Source: Flavobacteriaceae bacterium UBA980 (lineage in GTDB: Bacteria > Bacteroidota > Bacteroidia > Flavobacteriales > Flavobacteriaceae). Taken from it: a DNA stretch of 49,217 nucleotides. The translations under genes were made by a program, and so were the position numbers. Shown in pieces: positions 8,898-17,397 of the stretch (position 1 is its first letter; each line of letters starts with the position of its first letter). The stretch lies in the NCBI GenBank assembly GCA_002292265.1, contig DBBQ01000007.1, positions 1-49,217 on the forward strand, written 5' to 3'. The notes beneath the pieces are model-generated. The model had not been told where the DNA came from and did no database searches. It saw nothing but the letters and a program-made list of their open reading frames with translations.

Positions 8898-8943
8898 GTT
8901 TTAAATGGATCCACACACCGAGCAGGTCCCGTAAAAGAGAATC

Positions 8944-9012
8944 ATGATAGTAAACTTCACGCCCCAGCTAGGGCACTTATTTGAAGTACAAACGATAACA
9001 ATGAATCGATGA
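8944..9012 (+). CDS. Possible 22-codon reading frame coupled to cdsA
   Basis: An ATG at 8944 opens 22 codons (MIVNFTPQLG at the start, TITMNR at the end) whose TGA overlaps the ATG of cdsA as ATGA. It fills most of the only sizeable gap in the rsfS-psd operon. I recognise no homologue and no signal, membrane or regulatory motif in it. It could be a coupling leader, a remnant of a longer gene, or chance; a frame this short arises easily by chance. Confidence 0.2.
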   Translation: MIVNFTPQLGHLFEVQTITMNR

Positions 9013-9812
9013 AAGATTTGATTATTCGGAGTATTTCAGGACTCTTGTACGTGGCTTTAGTTATCTCTTCAGCCTTGTACTCAGACCTCAGTTTTATCTT
9101 GATTGTGTTCCTCTTTTCTGCCTTAGCGCTCTTTGAGTTCCAAAAGCTCATCGACTATAAAAGCCCCGTTCCTTTTCTCCTTTTTGGCGTAATTGTATAT
9201 CAATTTTACAATCAAAAATTAGACCCTTACTTCCACCTCAGCTTAATGGGACTCTGCGTAGGAGTTCATCTGCTTTTGACTTATTTTCTTTTCTCAAACA
9301 AAAAAATTCAGTTATTACCCCTTCAAAAAACAGGACTCACACTTTTTTACTTAGTTGCTTCAGGCTATGTTATTATCGCAACTTCCTCTCTAGGATCTAC
9401 TATAGAAAATGGAATTTCAATAAGTATGTACGTGTTGATCTGGGTCAATAACAGTTTTGCTTATCTCGTTGGAAGACGTTGGGGTAAAAAACTTCTTTTT
9501 CCCGCTGTATCACCAAAAAAAACATGTGAAGGATTTTGGGGAGGAGCCCTAGCCTGTGTAGTGAGTAGTTTTTTTCTTATCCCCTATCATCCCACCTTTC
9601 CTGTTTGGACGTTCCCCACTTTAGCAGGTATTACGGCGGTAGCTGCCACTGTTGGAGATTTGATTCAATCTAAATTCAAACGCCAAGCCAAGGTCAAAGA
9701 CAGTGGATCACTTATTCCTGGACACGGTGGTTTTTATGATCGGATGGACAGTGTCTTATTCACCGCTCCATTTATTTATTTATTTTTAATGTTTATTCGC
9801 TATGTTTCATAA
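9009..9812 (+). CDS. cdsA: Phosphatidate cytidylyltransferase
   Basis: A 267-residue polytopic inner-membrane enzyme that makes CDP-diacylglycerol from phosphatidic acid and CTP, the branch point for all phospholipids. Several hydrophobic helices occupy the first 150 residues. SPKKTCEGFWGGALACVV and the CdsA signature region SKFKRQAKVKDSGSLIPGHG followed by GFYDRMDS are in place near the C-terminus; the aspartates in the signature bind metal. The end overlaps psd by 11 bases, so the two enzymes of the phosphatidylethanolamine branch are coupled. An ATG at 9001 in another frame ends at once and is not the start. Confidence 0.95.
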   Translation: MKDLIIRSISGLLYVALVISSALYSDLSFILIVFLFSALALFEFQKLIDYKSPVPFLLFGVIVYQFYNQKLDPYFHLSLMGLCVGVHLLLTYFLFSNKKIQLLPLQKTGLTLFYLVASGYVIIATSSLGSTIENGISISMYVLIWVNNSFAYLVGRRWGKKLLFPAVSPKKTCEGFWGGALACVVSSFFLIPYHPTFPVWTFPTLAGITAVAATVGDLIQSKFKRQAKVKDSGSLIPGHGGFYDRMDSVLFTAPFIYLFLMFIRYVS

Positions 9813-10458
9813 AGAAGGATATCAAATTATCATGACCTCATTTGTAATTGCTGCCGCAATTGCACTTGGAGCTGAATACAAATTGGAAGACCAATATATC
9901 TTGAAAATGGTACTCCAACTTTTTGCTCTCATTCAGTTAGTACTCTTATTGCAGTTTTTTAGAAATCCAAAGCGAGAAACACCCATCAATGAAAATCATC
10001 TTATTGCACCTGTAGATGGAAAAGTTGTAATCATTCAAGAAGTTTTTGAAAAGGAATATTTCAAGGACCAACGGTTGCAGGTATCTATTTTTATGTCTCC
10101 TTTAAATGTCCATGTGACTCGATACACCATGAGCGGCACAGTGAAATTCAGCAAATACCATCCGGGCAAATATTTAGTGGCTTGGCATCCGAAATCTTCC
10201 GAACTCAATGAAAGGACTACCATAGTGCTCGAAAACGAGAACTTCGGAGAAATCCTTTATAGACAAATCGCGGGCGCAGTGGCACGGCGTATTGTAAATT
10301 ATGCAGAAGTAGGTGATTCTGTAGTACAAGGTGAAGATGCGGGATTTATCAAATTTGGATCGCGAGTAGATTTGTTTTTACCTCTAGGCACCCCATTGGA
10401 TATAGCGTTAAACGACATCGTAAAAGGCGGTGTTCAAACTATAGCCCACAAAGCCTAA
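9802..10458 (+). CDS. psd: Phosphatidylserine decarboxylase proenzyme (short form)
   Basis: A 218-residue short-type decarboxylase that converts phosphatidylserine to phosphatidylethanolamine at the membrane. The N-terminus carries two hydrophobic helices (about 9-23 and 35-52). IAPVDGKVVIIQEV, IFMSPLNVHVTR and the C-terminal GS in IKFGSRVDLFLP are family motifs. Self-cleavage is expected between G186 and S187, turning S187 into the pyruvoyl group. The gene overlaps cdsA by 11 bases. No phosphatidylserine synthase (pssA) is present in the window. Its stop overlaps that of valS on the other strand by 4 bases. Confidence 0.93.
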   Translation: MFHKEGYQIIMTSFVIAAAIALGAEYKLEDQYILKMVLQLFALIQLVLLLQFFRNPKRETPINENHLIAPVDGKVVIIQEVFEKEYFKDQRLQVSIFMSPLNVHVTRYTMSGTVKFSKYHPGKYLVAWHPKSSELNERTTIVLENENFGEILYRQIAGAVARRIVNYAEVGDSVVQGEDAGFIKFGSRVDLFLPLGTPLDIALNDIVKGGVQTIAHKA

Positions 10459-13085
10459 AGCGACGAAAGGCTTTTTTCTAGAAGCTCGATTTTTTCTTTG
10501 GCGTCTGCTACTTTTTTTCTTTCGTTTGCAATTACCTGTTCAGGAGCGTTGGCTACAAACTTTTCATTGGCTAATTTTTTCTCCACGGAAGCTAGAAAAC
10601 CTTTCATATACTTCAACTCCTCATTCAATTTTTGGCGTTCTGCCTCAGGGTCTTCCGACGTTTTTGTGGGAATAAAAAATTCAAATGTCCCTACACGAAA
10701 ACTTCCTCCAAAGGAATCCTCTGAAGGAGAATCATAGACAACCGAACCTATCCCTCCTAACTTGGCAATACATGCTTCATAGGAAAGAGGGGCCTTACTT
10801 TTGGTCACAAAAAGTTGAATCTCTTCTTTAAAGGAAAGGTTCTTTTCTTTTCTAAAATTTCGGATTCCTACAATGACCTCCTGAGCCAATGCAAAGGTTT
10901 CCACAAGTTTGGGATCTACAGTTTTTGGCTCAGGCCACTCGGAGACCGTTAGGGCCTCTTCTTTTGTTCTGGGCGCTATAAAATGCCAGATTTCTTCAGT
11001 CAAAAAGGGCATAAAAGGATGCAGCAAACGTAGATTACTTTCAAAAAGGACAATTATTTTGTCATACGTTTCCCGATCTATAGGGTCGCCATAGGCGGGT
11101 TTCACTAATTCTAATAACCAAGAGCAAAAATCGTCCCATACCAACTTATAAATCGACATCAATGCATCTGAAATTCGATATTTATCAAAATTTTCATCAA
11201 CCCAGGCCAAGGTTTTTTGAAAATGATTTTCATACCACTGCAATGCCTCCAACGCAACGGGTGTAGCTGCCTTTTTTTCGTCGATTTCCCACCCTTCGAT
11301 CAATCGGTAGGCATTCCATATTTTATTGGCAAAATTTTTCCCTTGTTGACAAAGACTTTCATCAAACAACAAATCATTTCCGGCTGCAGAGCTTAACATC
11401 AGACCTACACGAACCGCATCGGCGCCGTACTCTTCGATCAGCTTTAAAGCATCGGGAGAATTGCCCAATTGTTTGGACATCTTCCGACCTTTTTTATCGC
11501 GCACCAAACCGGTAAGATAGACTTTAGAAAAAGGAGGTTGTTGGCGGTATTCATATCCCGACATAATCATCCGGGCAACCCAAAAGAATAAAATATCTGG
11601 ACCGGTCACAAGATCTTGCGTAGGATAGTAGTATTCGATTTCTTTATTATTAGGGTTTCTGATTCCATCAAATACAGAAATGGGCCACAGCCAAGACGAA
11701 AACCAAGTATCGAGTACATCTTCATCTTGGTATAAATCGGCAAGTGTTAACTTTTCATCATTTGTAGCTTTCTGAGCTTTTTTCAAAGCGTCTTCGGGGG
11801 TGGTTGCTACAACAAAGTCCTCTTTTCCTTTCCCGAAATAATAAGCAGGGATACGTTGTCCCCACCAGAGTTGTCTTGAGATATTCCAATCGCGGATGTT
11901 TTCCATCCAGTGGCGATACGTGTTTTTAAATTTTTCAGGAACCAATTCTATTGCTCCAGAATCTAAAACAGCCTCAAGCGCAGGTTTGGCTATCGCTTCT
12001 GTTTTTAAAAACCACTGATCTGACAAGCGGGGTTCAATAACGGCTTTGGTCCGTTCTGAGGTTCCCACCTTGTGGACATGAGTCTCTGTTTTAACTAAAA
12101 TTCCGAGTTCCTCTAACTCGTTTACAATTTTTTTACGCGCTACAAACCGATCCAAATCTTCAAACTTCAATCCGTACTCATTCAAAGTCCCATCCGGATG
12201 GAATATGTCGATTACTTCGAGCTGGTGTTTTTCCCCAAGAATTTTATCATTTTCGTCATGAGCAGGAGTTACCTTCAGACAACCCGTACCAAAATCCATG
12301 GTAACATATTCATCTTCTATAATGGGCACTTTTCTATCGGTGAGGGGAACCCACACTTCCTTTCCTTTTAAGTGTTTGTAGCGGTCATCTTCCGGATTGA
12401 TACACACGGCAGTGTCACCCAAAAGAGTTTCCGGGCGGGTAGTTGCAATGACCACCTTTTCATCAGAATCCACTACTTGATAGGCGATGTGATAAAGAGT
12501 ACCAGATTTTTCTTCATAGATCACCTCTTCGTCTGAAAGGGTAGTTTGGGCTTCAGGATCCCAATTTACCATTCGATACCCTCGATATATCTGTCCTTTC
12601 TCATAAAGATCAACAAAGACTTGGATGACAGATTCGGACATCTCAGGATCTAAAGTAAACTTGGTTCGATCCCAGTCACAACTACATCCTAGTTTTTTAA
12701 GTTGCTCTAAAATAACCCCTCCATATTCATGAGTCCATTCCCAAGCATGTTCCAAAAACACTTCTCGGGACAAACTACTTTTTTCAATTCCTTGCTCTTT
12801 GAGTTTTGCAACCACCTTCGCCTCGGTAGCAATGGAAGCATGATCCGTTCCTGGGACCCAACAGGCGTTGAAGCCTCTCATCCGCGCACGACGAATGATA
12901 ATGTCTTGAAGGGAATTGTTTAACATATGCCCCATGTGCAAAACTCCTGTGACATTAGGGGGTGGAATGACGATAGTGTAAGGCGTCCTCTCGTCTGGTT
13001 CTGACTTAAAATAGGCGTTTTTTTGCCAGTAGTCGTACCATTTGCTTTCTACGCTTTGAGAATTGAACTTGGAAGGGATTTCCAT
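10455..13085 (-). CDS. valS: Valine--tRNA ligase
   Basis: An 876-residue class I aminoacyl-tRNA synthetase. It has the HIGH-type signature in PPPNVTGVLHMGHMLN (about residues 41-56), the inserted editing (CP1) domain containing ATTRPETLLGDTAV, the second ATP signature as KMSKQLGNSPDAL, an anticodon-binding helical domain and a C-terminal coiled coil (about the last 70 residues) that contacts tRNA. It attaches valine to tRNA-Val and hydrolyses mischarged threonine. Length is normal. It stands alone between psd (tail to tail, 4-base overlap) and the DUF1573 gene (divergent). I see no T-box leader upstream. Confidence 0.97.
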   Translation of the reverse strand: MEIPSKFNSQSVESKWYDYWQKNAYFKSEPDERTPYTIVIPPPNVTGVLHMGHMLNNSLQDIIIRRARMRGFNACWVPGTDHASIATEAKVVAKLKEQGIEKSSLSREVFLEHAWEWTHEYGGVILEQLKKLGCSCDWDRTKFTLDPEMSESVIQVFVDLYEKGQIYRGYRMVNWDPEAQTTLSDEEVIYEEKSGTLYHIAYQVVDSDEKVVIATTRPETLLGDTAVCINPEDDRYKHLKGKEVWVPLTDRKVPIIEDEYVTMDFGTGCLKVTPAHDENDKILGEKHQLEVIDIFHPDGTLNEYGLKFEDLDRFVARKKIVNELEELGILVKTETHVHKVGTSERTKAVIEPRLSDQWFLKTEAIAKPALEAVLDSGAIELVPEKFKNTYRHWMENIRDWNISRQLWWGQRIPAYYFGKGKEDFVVATTPEDALKKAQKATNDEKLTLADLYQDEDVLDTWFSSWLWPISVFDGIRNPNNKEIEYYYPTQDLVTGPDILFFWVARMIMSGYEYRQQPPFSKVYLTGLVRDKKGRKMSKQLGNSPDALKLIEEYGADAVRVGLMLSSAAGNDLLFDESLCQQGKNFANKIWNAYRLIEGWEIDEKKAATPVALEALQWYENHFQKTLAWVDENFDKYRISDALMSIYKLVWDDFCSWLLELVKPAYGDPIDRETYDKIIVLFESNLRLLHPFMPFLTEEIWHFIAPRTKEEALTVSEWPEPKTVDPKLVETFALAQEVIVGIRNFRKEKNLSFKEEIQLFVTKSKAPLSYEACIAKLGGIGSVVYDSPSEDSFGGSFRVGTFEFFIPTKTSEDPEAERQKLNEELKYMKGFLASVEKKLANEKFVANAPEQVIANERKKVADAKEKIELLEKSLSSL

Positions 13086-13112
13086 AAAGAGGTTTGGTCT
13101 AATTTTTGTTTA

Positions 13113-13120
13113 CAAAAGTA
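13113..13120 (-). promoter_or_regulatory. -7 element upstream of valS
   Basis: On the minus strand TACTTTTG (13113-13120) matches TAnnTTTG and is 27 bases before the valS ATG. The nearest TTG upstream is 26 bases away, a little too far, so the -33 box is uncertain. Confidence 0.4.
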
Positions 13121-13201
13121 GGGACACTTGTGCTAATATTAAAAGCCAAACGGTCCTATTTAAAAGAAATACCCTATTTTTAAATTCTCAAAATCAATAG
13201 T

Positions 13202-13585
13202 ATGAAAACCAAAAACTACTTATCTGTAATTTTTCTATTAATCAGCGTTGCCTTGTATGCTCAAGAATCAGGGCCAAAAATCAGTTTTGAAACCACCCTT
13301 ATCGACTACGGGACTGTGGAAAGAAACAGTGACGGCAAACGTACATTTAGTTTTGAAAACTTAGGAAATCAAGAACTTATAATCAAAAATGTACAGTCTA
13401 GTTGTGGGTGTACCATTCCCAAAAAGCCCGATGGACCCATAGCACCCGGTGAAAAAAGTGAAATTATAGTACGTTATGACACAAACCGTCCGGGACCTTT
13501 TCGTAAAACCATAACGGTAACGACCAACGCGGAAGAGAACCCCATTGTTGCTTTAAAGATAAAGGGAACTGTTCAACCCCAATAA
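13202..13585 (+). CDS. DUF1573 domain secreted protein
   Basis: A 127-residue protein with a Sec signal peptide (MKTKNYLSVIFLLISVALYAQ, cut probably after YAQ) and a single DUF1573 immunoglobulin-like domain. Typical family phrases are IDYGTVERNSDGKRTFSFENLG, the CGCT in VQSSCGCTIPKKP, and PGEKSEIIVRYDTNRPGPF followed by KTITVTTNA. Such proteins are numerous in Bacteroidetes and exported, but their function is not known; the CGCT cysteines may form a disulfide or bind a metal. It is monocistronic, divergent from valS, with 122 bases before the next gene. Confidence 0.85.
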   Translation: MKTKNYLSVIFLLISVALYAQESGPKISFETTLIDYGTVERNSDGKRTFSFENLGNQELIIKNVQSSCGCTIPKKPDGPIAPGEKSEIIVRYDTNRPGPFRKTITVTTNAEENPIVALKIKGTVQPQ

Positions 13586-13707
13586 AATACTAACCGGCGG
13601 GAAAAGGAGAATTTTAAAAGCGCTTGATCTTTACTACTACTTTATTTGATACACATAAGATTGTGTTTCAGGTGATTTTTTAGCATTTTTGTATTTTATT
13701 AGAAGGC

Positions 13708-14919
13708 ATGCCGCACTTATCCAAAAGAGGAACAGAACTCCCTACCTCACCCATCCGAAAACTCGTAGTCTTTTCCGACGAAGCCAAAGCTAGGGGAATT
13801 GAAGTTTTACATTTGAACATTGGTCAACCTGATATCGAAGCTCCAAAAGCTGCTCTTGAAGCGGTTCGAAACACGCCGCTTAAATTATTACCTTACGGGC
13901 CTTCTCAAGGGGAATTGTCCTATCGTAAAAAACTAGCAAAATACTACAGTAAACATCAAATTGAGGTCAGTTCAGAGGACATTCTCGTTACCACAGGTGC
14001 TAGCGAAGCCCTGACTTTTGTGCTGAATTCCATCTGTGATGCAGGTGACGAAATTATTATTCCAGAACCCTTTTATGCCAATTACAACGGCTTTGCCAGT
14101 GCTGCCAGCGTGAAAGTAGTTCCTGTGATTTCGGAGTTCAATTCTCAGTTTCAACTCCCTGCCCTAGAAAATATTAATGAAAAAATAAATTCAAAAACCA
14201 AAGCCATCCTACTGTGCAACCCCAGTAATCCTACAGGCTATGTTTACAGTCAGTCCGAAATCAGCACCCTTTGTGAGTTGGCTGTATCACACAATATTTT
14301 TTTGATTGTAGATGAAGTCTACCGTGAGTTCATCCACGGGGATATTGAACACTACTCTGTACTTCAACACCCCAAAGGCGCAGCACACACCGTTATCATT
14401 GATTCGGTCTCCAAACGCTATAGCCTTTGTGGAGCGCGGGTAGGATGTATTGTCTCAAAAAATAAAGCACTTATCCAAAACCTCCTCAAATTTGCGCACC
14501 TTCGACTTTCTCCACCTACCTATGCACTAATCGCAAGTGAAGCCGCACTAGATGCTCCAGACAGTTATCTAGAAGGTGTAATTGCAGAATATGGCAAGCG
14601 TAGAAAAGTATTGATTGAAGCGTTGGAACAAATTCCAGAGGTAGAAGTATCCCACCCCATGGGTGCTTTTTACTGTATAGCAAAATTGCCTGTGGATGAT
14701 GCTGAGGCGTTCTCCAAATTTCTGTTGACTTCTTATCAAGATCAAAACCAAACAGTCATGTTGGCTCCTGCTACAGGCTTTTACTCCACCCCTGGTATGG
14801 GGAAAAATGAAGTTCGAATCGCTTTTATTTTAAATAGTGACAAACTCCTTCGTGCTGCCAAAATTTTAGAGCTAGGTCTTCGTGCCTACAAGAAAATTCA
14901 ATTGGAAACGCTTGTATGA
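13708..14919 (+). CDS. Class I/II pyridoxal-phosphate aminotransferase
   Basis: A 403-residue fold-type I aminotransferase of the aspartate aminotransferase superfamily. LNIGQPDIEAP, the substrate-region LLCNPSNPTGYVYS, the aspartate in LIVDEVYREF and the PLP lysine in DSVSKRYSLCGARVGC are all visible. Some relatives act on aspartate, some on alanine or aromatic amino acids, and the sequence alone does not decide. It overlaps murB by four bases (ATGA), so it is coupled to a peptidoglycan gene; supplying glutamate or aspartate for the wall is possible but unproven. This is the first of three such aminotransferases in the window. Confidence 0.88.
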   Translation: MPHLSKRGTELPTSPIRKLVVFSDEAKARGIEVLHLNIGQPDIEAPKAALEAVRNTPLKLLPYGPSQGELSYRKKLAKYYSKHQIEVSSEDILVTTGASEALTFVLNSICDAGDEIIIPEPFYANYNGFASAASVKVVPVISEFNSQFQLPALENINEKINSKTKAILLCNPSNPTGYVYSQSEISTLCELAVSHNIFLIVDEVYREFIHGDIEHYSVLQHPKGAAHTVIIDSVSKRYSLCGARVGCIVSKNKALIQNLLKFAHLRLSPPTYALIASEAALDAPDSYLEGVIAEYGKRRKVLIEALEQIPEVEVSHPMGAFYCIAKLPVDDAEAFSKFLLTSYQDQNQTVMLAPATGFYSTPGMGKNEVRIAFILNSDKLLRAAKILELGLRAYKKIQLETLV

Positions 14920-15917
14920 TGGAGCGCCACTTTTCGTTAAAAAACTACAACTCTTTTGGGATTGAAGTTGAAACGGAATTCTTTGCTGCTATTTCCAATG
15001 AAGCAGAATTAATTGAAGTTCTCAAATCCAATGGAAATAAACCCTTTCGGGTTTTAGGAGGAGGAAGTAACGTGTTACTAACAGAAGACTACAAGGGCCT
15101 CACTTTGGTGATGCAAAATAAAGGGATTTCCATTCTAGAAGAAACTGCATCCCATGTGCTTATCGAGGTGCAGGCGGGAGAAAATTGGCATGAGCTTGTA
15201 CTATGGGCGCTGGAGAATGATTTCGGAGGAATTGAAAATTTGGCTTTAATTCCAGGAAGTGTCGGTGCGGCACCCATCCAAAATATCGGAGCCTATGGAG
15301 TTGAATTGAGTTCCGTGTTTCACCGATGCAAAGCGCTGGATTTAGAAAGTTTATCCTTTAACGAATTTGACAAAGCCGCCTGTGAATTTGGTTACCGTTC
15401 TTCTGTTTTTAAAACCCATCTAAAAGGGAAAGTCATCATTACACGAGTTCAATTCAAACTTTCAAAAAAAACCCATCAAACACATACACAGTACGGCGCC
15501 CTACAAGCTTCGCTCCAAGGAAAAGAAATGAGCATTCAAAACATTGCTGCTTCTGTGATTGCCATTCGAAAGTCCAAGCTGCCCGATCCCGCTCAAATCG
15601 GAAATAGTGGTAGTTTTTTTAAAAATCCTGTGATTCCTGTGAATCAGTTTAAGCAACTCCAGGAAAACTATCCAGAAATACCCCATTACCCCGACACAGC
15701 AGAGAAGATTAAAATCCCAGCAGGATGGCTTATTGAAAAACTAGGATACAAAGGCAAACGTTTTGGTGATGCAGGAGTCCATGAAAAACAAGCACTTGTA
15801 TTGGTTAATTATGGCAACGCAAAAGGGGTAGAACTTTTAAACCTCGCCCAGCAAATCCAAGAGCAAGTACTTCAAAATTTTGGGGTTCAACTAGAAGTCG
15901 AAGTGAACATCTTCTAA
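14916..15917 (+). CDS. murB: UDP-N-acetylmuramate dehydrogenase (UDP-N-acetylenolpyruvoylglucosamine reductase)
   Basis: A 333-residue FAD enzyme that reduces UDP-GlcNAc-enolpyruvate to UDP-MurNAc with NADPH, the second committed step of peptidoglycan synthesis. The FAD-binding parts are VLGGGSNVLLTED and IENLALIPGSVGAAPIQNIG. The serine of IGNSGSFFKNPV is the expected proton donor, and the C-terminal segment PAGWLIEKLGYKGKRFGDAG completes the family. The first residues are two tandem ATGs (14916 and 14919) and either could be used. Coupled to the preceding aminotransferase by ATGA. It converges on dtd with 6 bases between the stop codons. Confidence 0.95.
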   Translation: MMERHFSLKNYNSFGIEVETEFFAAISNEAELIEVLKSNGNKPFRVLGGGSNVLLTEDYKGLTLVMQNKGISILEETASHVLIEVQAGENWHELVLWALENDFGGIENLALIPGSVGAAPIQNIGAYGVELSSVFHRCKALDLESLSFNEFDKAACEFGYRSSVFKTHLKGKVIITRVQFKLSKKTHQTHTQYGALQASLQGKEMSIQNIAASVIAIRKSKLPDPAQIGNSGSFFKNPVIPVNQFKQLQENYPEIPHYPDTAEKIKIPAGWLIEKLGYKGKRFGDAGVHEKQALVLVNYGNAKGVELLNLAQQIQEQVLQNFGVQLEVEVNIF

Positions 15918-15923
15918 AAAATC

Positions 15924-16376
15924 CTATTCTCTATTTTTTGAATCGATCCAAATAGTAATCGGGCCGTCATTGGTTAATTCCACTTGCATATCTGCTCCAA
16001 AAGTACCCGTTACAATCTTACTGCTGAGTGATTCTTGTGCCTTTTGGACAAACAATTCGTAGAGCGGAATGGCCTGTTCGTGTTTGGCGGCTCTGATGTA
16101 GGAAGGGCGATTTCCTTTTTTAGTAGCTGCCATTAGAGTGAATTGGCTGACAACCATTAGTTCTCCCTCCACCTCTAAAAGAGAGCGATTCATAACCCCC
16201 TGAGCATCTTCAAAAATGCGCAAGTTCAAAACTTTATTTACCAACCAAAAAACATCTGCTTCTTCATCAGCATGTTCGATTCCCAACAAGACCAATAGCC
16301 CTGGTCCTGAAGATCTCTTTTCTTTTTGATCGATCAGTACTTGTGCGTACTTTACTCTTTGAATTACGGCTCTCAT
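15924..16376 (-). CDS. dtd: D-aminoacyl-tRNA deacylase
   Basis: A 150-residue homodimeric editing enzyme that removes D-amino acids (and glycine from tRNA-Ala) from mischarged tRNA. The start MRAVIQRVKYAQVLID, the central MVVSQFTLMA (SQFTL motif) and the C-terminal NDGPITIWID (the GP motif that forms the chiral-proofreading site with the SQxT strand) are diagnostic. The length matches the family exactly. The ATG is one base after the stop of rsgA, so dtd is the second gene of an rsgA-dtd operon. Confidence 0.95.
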   Translation of the reverse strand: MRAVIQRVKYAQVLIDQKEKRSSGPGLLVLLGIEHADEEADVFWLVNKVLNLRIFEDAQGVMNRSLLEVEGELMVVSQFTLMAATKKGNRPSYIRAAKHEQAIPLYELFVQKAQESLSSKIVTGTFGADMQVELTNDGPITIWIDSKNRE

Positions 16377-16377
16377 A

Positions 16378-17307
16378 TCACATTCTATAAGGGTTGTCTC
16401 CTGCTAAAAGCTGCAAATAACTTTCATGTCTGCTCTGCGAAATAGTTCCTTCTTGTACTCCAGCTAATACAGCACATTGTGGCTCATTTTGATGTAAACA
16501 GTTGTTGAATTTACAGGCTGTTTTACGCTTTAAAAATTCTGGGAAATAAGTCCCAATTTCCTCAGGGGCCATATCCACCACTCCAAATCCTTTGATTCCA
16601 GGGGTGTCAATGATTTTAATCCCATCCTGAAGAGCATACATTTCCGCAAAAGTAGTCGTGTGGGTTCCCTGTTGATGCTGTTCGGAAATAGAGGCTGTTT
16701 TTAAATTTAAATCGGGGTCAACTGAATTGATCAATGTGGATTTCCCAACCCCGCTATGCCCTGAGATCATCGCGATTTTATTTTTCATAAGCGTGCGGAC
16801 TGTTTTTATGTGCAAGCCTGTTTTTGCTGATATTTCAAGAGTTTGATATCCAATCCCATCATATACCCTTTTTAGATTTCGCAAATCTTCTAACTCAGAC
16901 TCCGTGTAACTATCTATTTTATTAAACAGCAAAATAGCTGGGATGTGATACGCTTCAGCGGTAACCAAAAACCGATCGATAAAGGCGGGAAAGGTAGGCG
17001 GATTGTTTAAGGTAACCATCAAAAAAACTTGATCAATATTGGAAGCGATAATGTGGGTCTGTTTGGAGAGGTTTACTGACTTTCGAACAATGTAATTTTT
17101 TCGTTTTTCGATTTTAGTTATGTTTCCTTCTCGTTTTTCTGCATCTTCCACCACCTCAAAAAAAACGTGATCTCCAACAGCTACAGGATTGGTACTCTGT
17201 ATCCCTTGAAGACGCATTTTACCCTTGATTCGACAGGTGTAGAAATCACCCTCTGACTCCACAGCATAACGGCTCCCAGTAGATCGATAAACAAGCCCTT
17301 TTTTCAA
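16378..17307 (-). CDS. rsgA: Ribosome small subunit-dependent GTPase RsgA, probable TTG start
   Basis: A circularly permuted GTPase that helps mature and release the 30S subunit. The N-terminal OB fold is followed by the G4 motif FNKID, then G1 in GHSGVGKSTLIN and G3 DTPGIKG, and finally a zinc finger with C, C, H and C in CKFNNCLHQNEPQCAV. The open frame reaches 17406, but that ATG lies inside gpmI. Family members begin about MKGLVYKSTGS, and here TTG at 17307 gives MKKGLVYRSTGS (309 residues). A near -7 box (TTACTTTG) just upstream supports the TTG. Coupled to dtd, with one base between them. Confidence 0.9.
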   Translation of the reverse strand: MKKGLVYRSTGSRYAVESEGDFYTCRIKGKMRLQGIQSTNPVAVGDHVFFEVVEDAEKREGNITKIEKRKNYIVRKSVNLSKQTHIIASNIDQVFLMVTLNNPPTFPAFIDRFLVTAEAYHIPAILLFNKIDSYTESELEDLRNLKRVYDGIGYQTLEISAKTGLHIKTVRTLMKNKIAMISGHSGVGKSTLINSVDPDLNLKTASISEQHQQGTHTTTFAEMYALQDGIKIIDTPGIKGFGVVDMAPEEIGTYFPEFLKRKTACKFNNCLHQNEPQCAVLAGVQEGTISQSRHESYLQLLAGDNPYRM

Positions 17308-17375
17308 TGGTTTTATTTGCAAAGTAACAGTTTTTTTTTCAGCCCATCCCCCTCCCCTTAGAGTCTGTGAATTTG

Positions 17376-17383
17376 TATCTTTG
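17376..17383 (+). promoter_or_regulatory. -7 element of the gpmI operon
   Basis: TATCTTTG (17376-17383) matches TAnnTTTG and lies 14 bases before the gpmI ATG. The expected TTG further upstream is not obvious; a long T-run lies there instead. It is the likely promoter for gpmI, the lipoprotein gene, map and the methyltransferase gene. Confidence 0.5.
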
Positions 17384-17397
17384 ACAAAACAACTTAC

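Noticed and set aside
13086..13201. Possible T-box or other riboswitch in the valS/DUF1573 intergenic region
   Set aside because: Only 116 bases with a -7 element; no specifier loop, antiterminator or conserved T-box sequence.
13586..13707. Regulatory RNA or small gene between the DUF1573 gene and the aminotransferase gene
   Set aside because: I see only a weak promoter-like TAGCATTTTTG with two extra bases; no hairpin or coding frame stands out.
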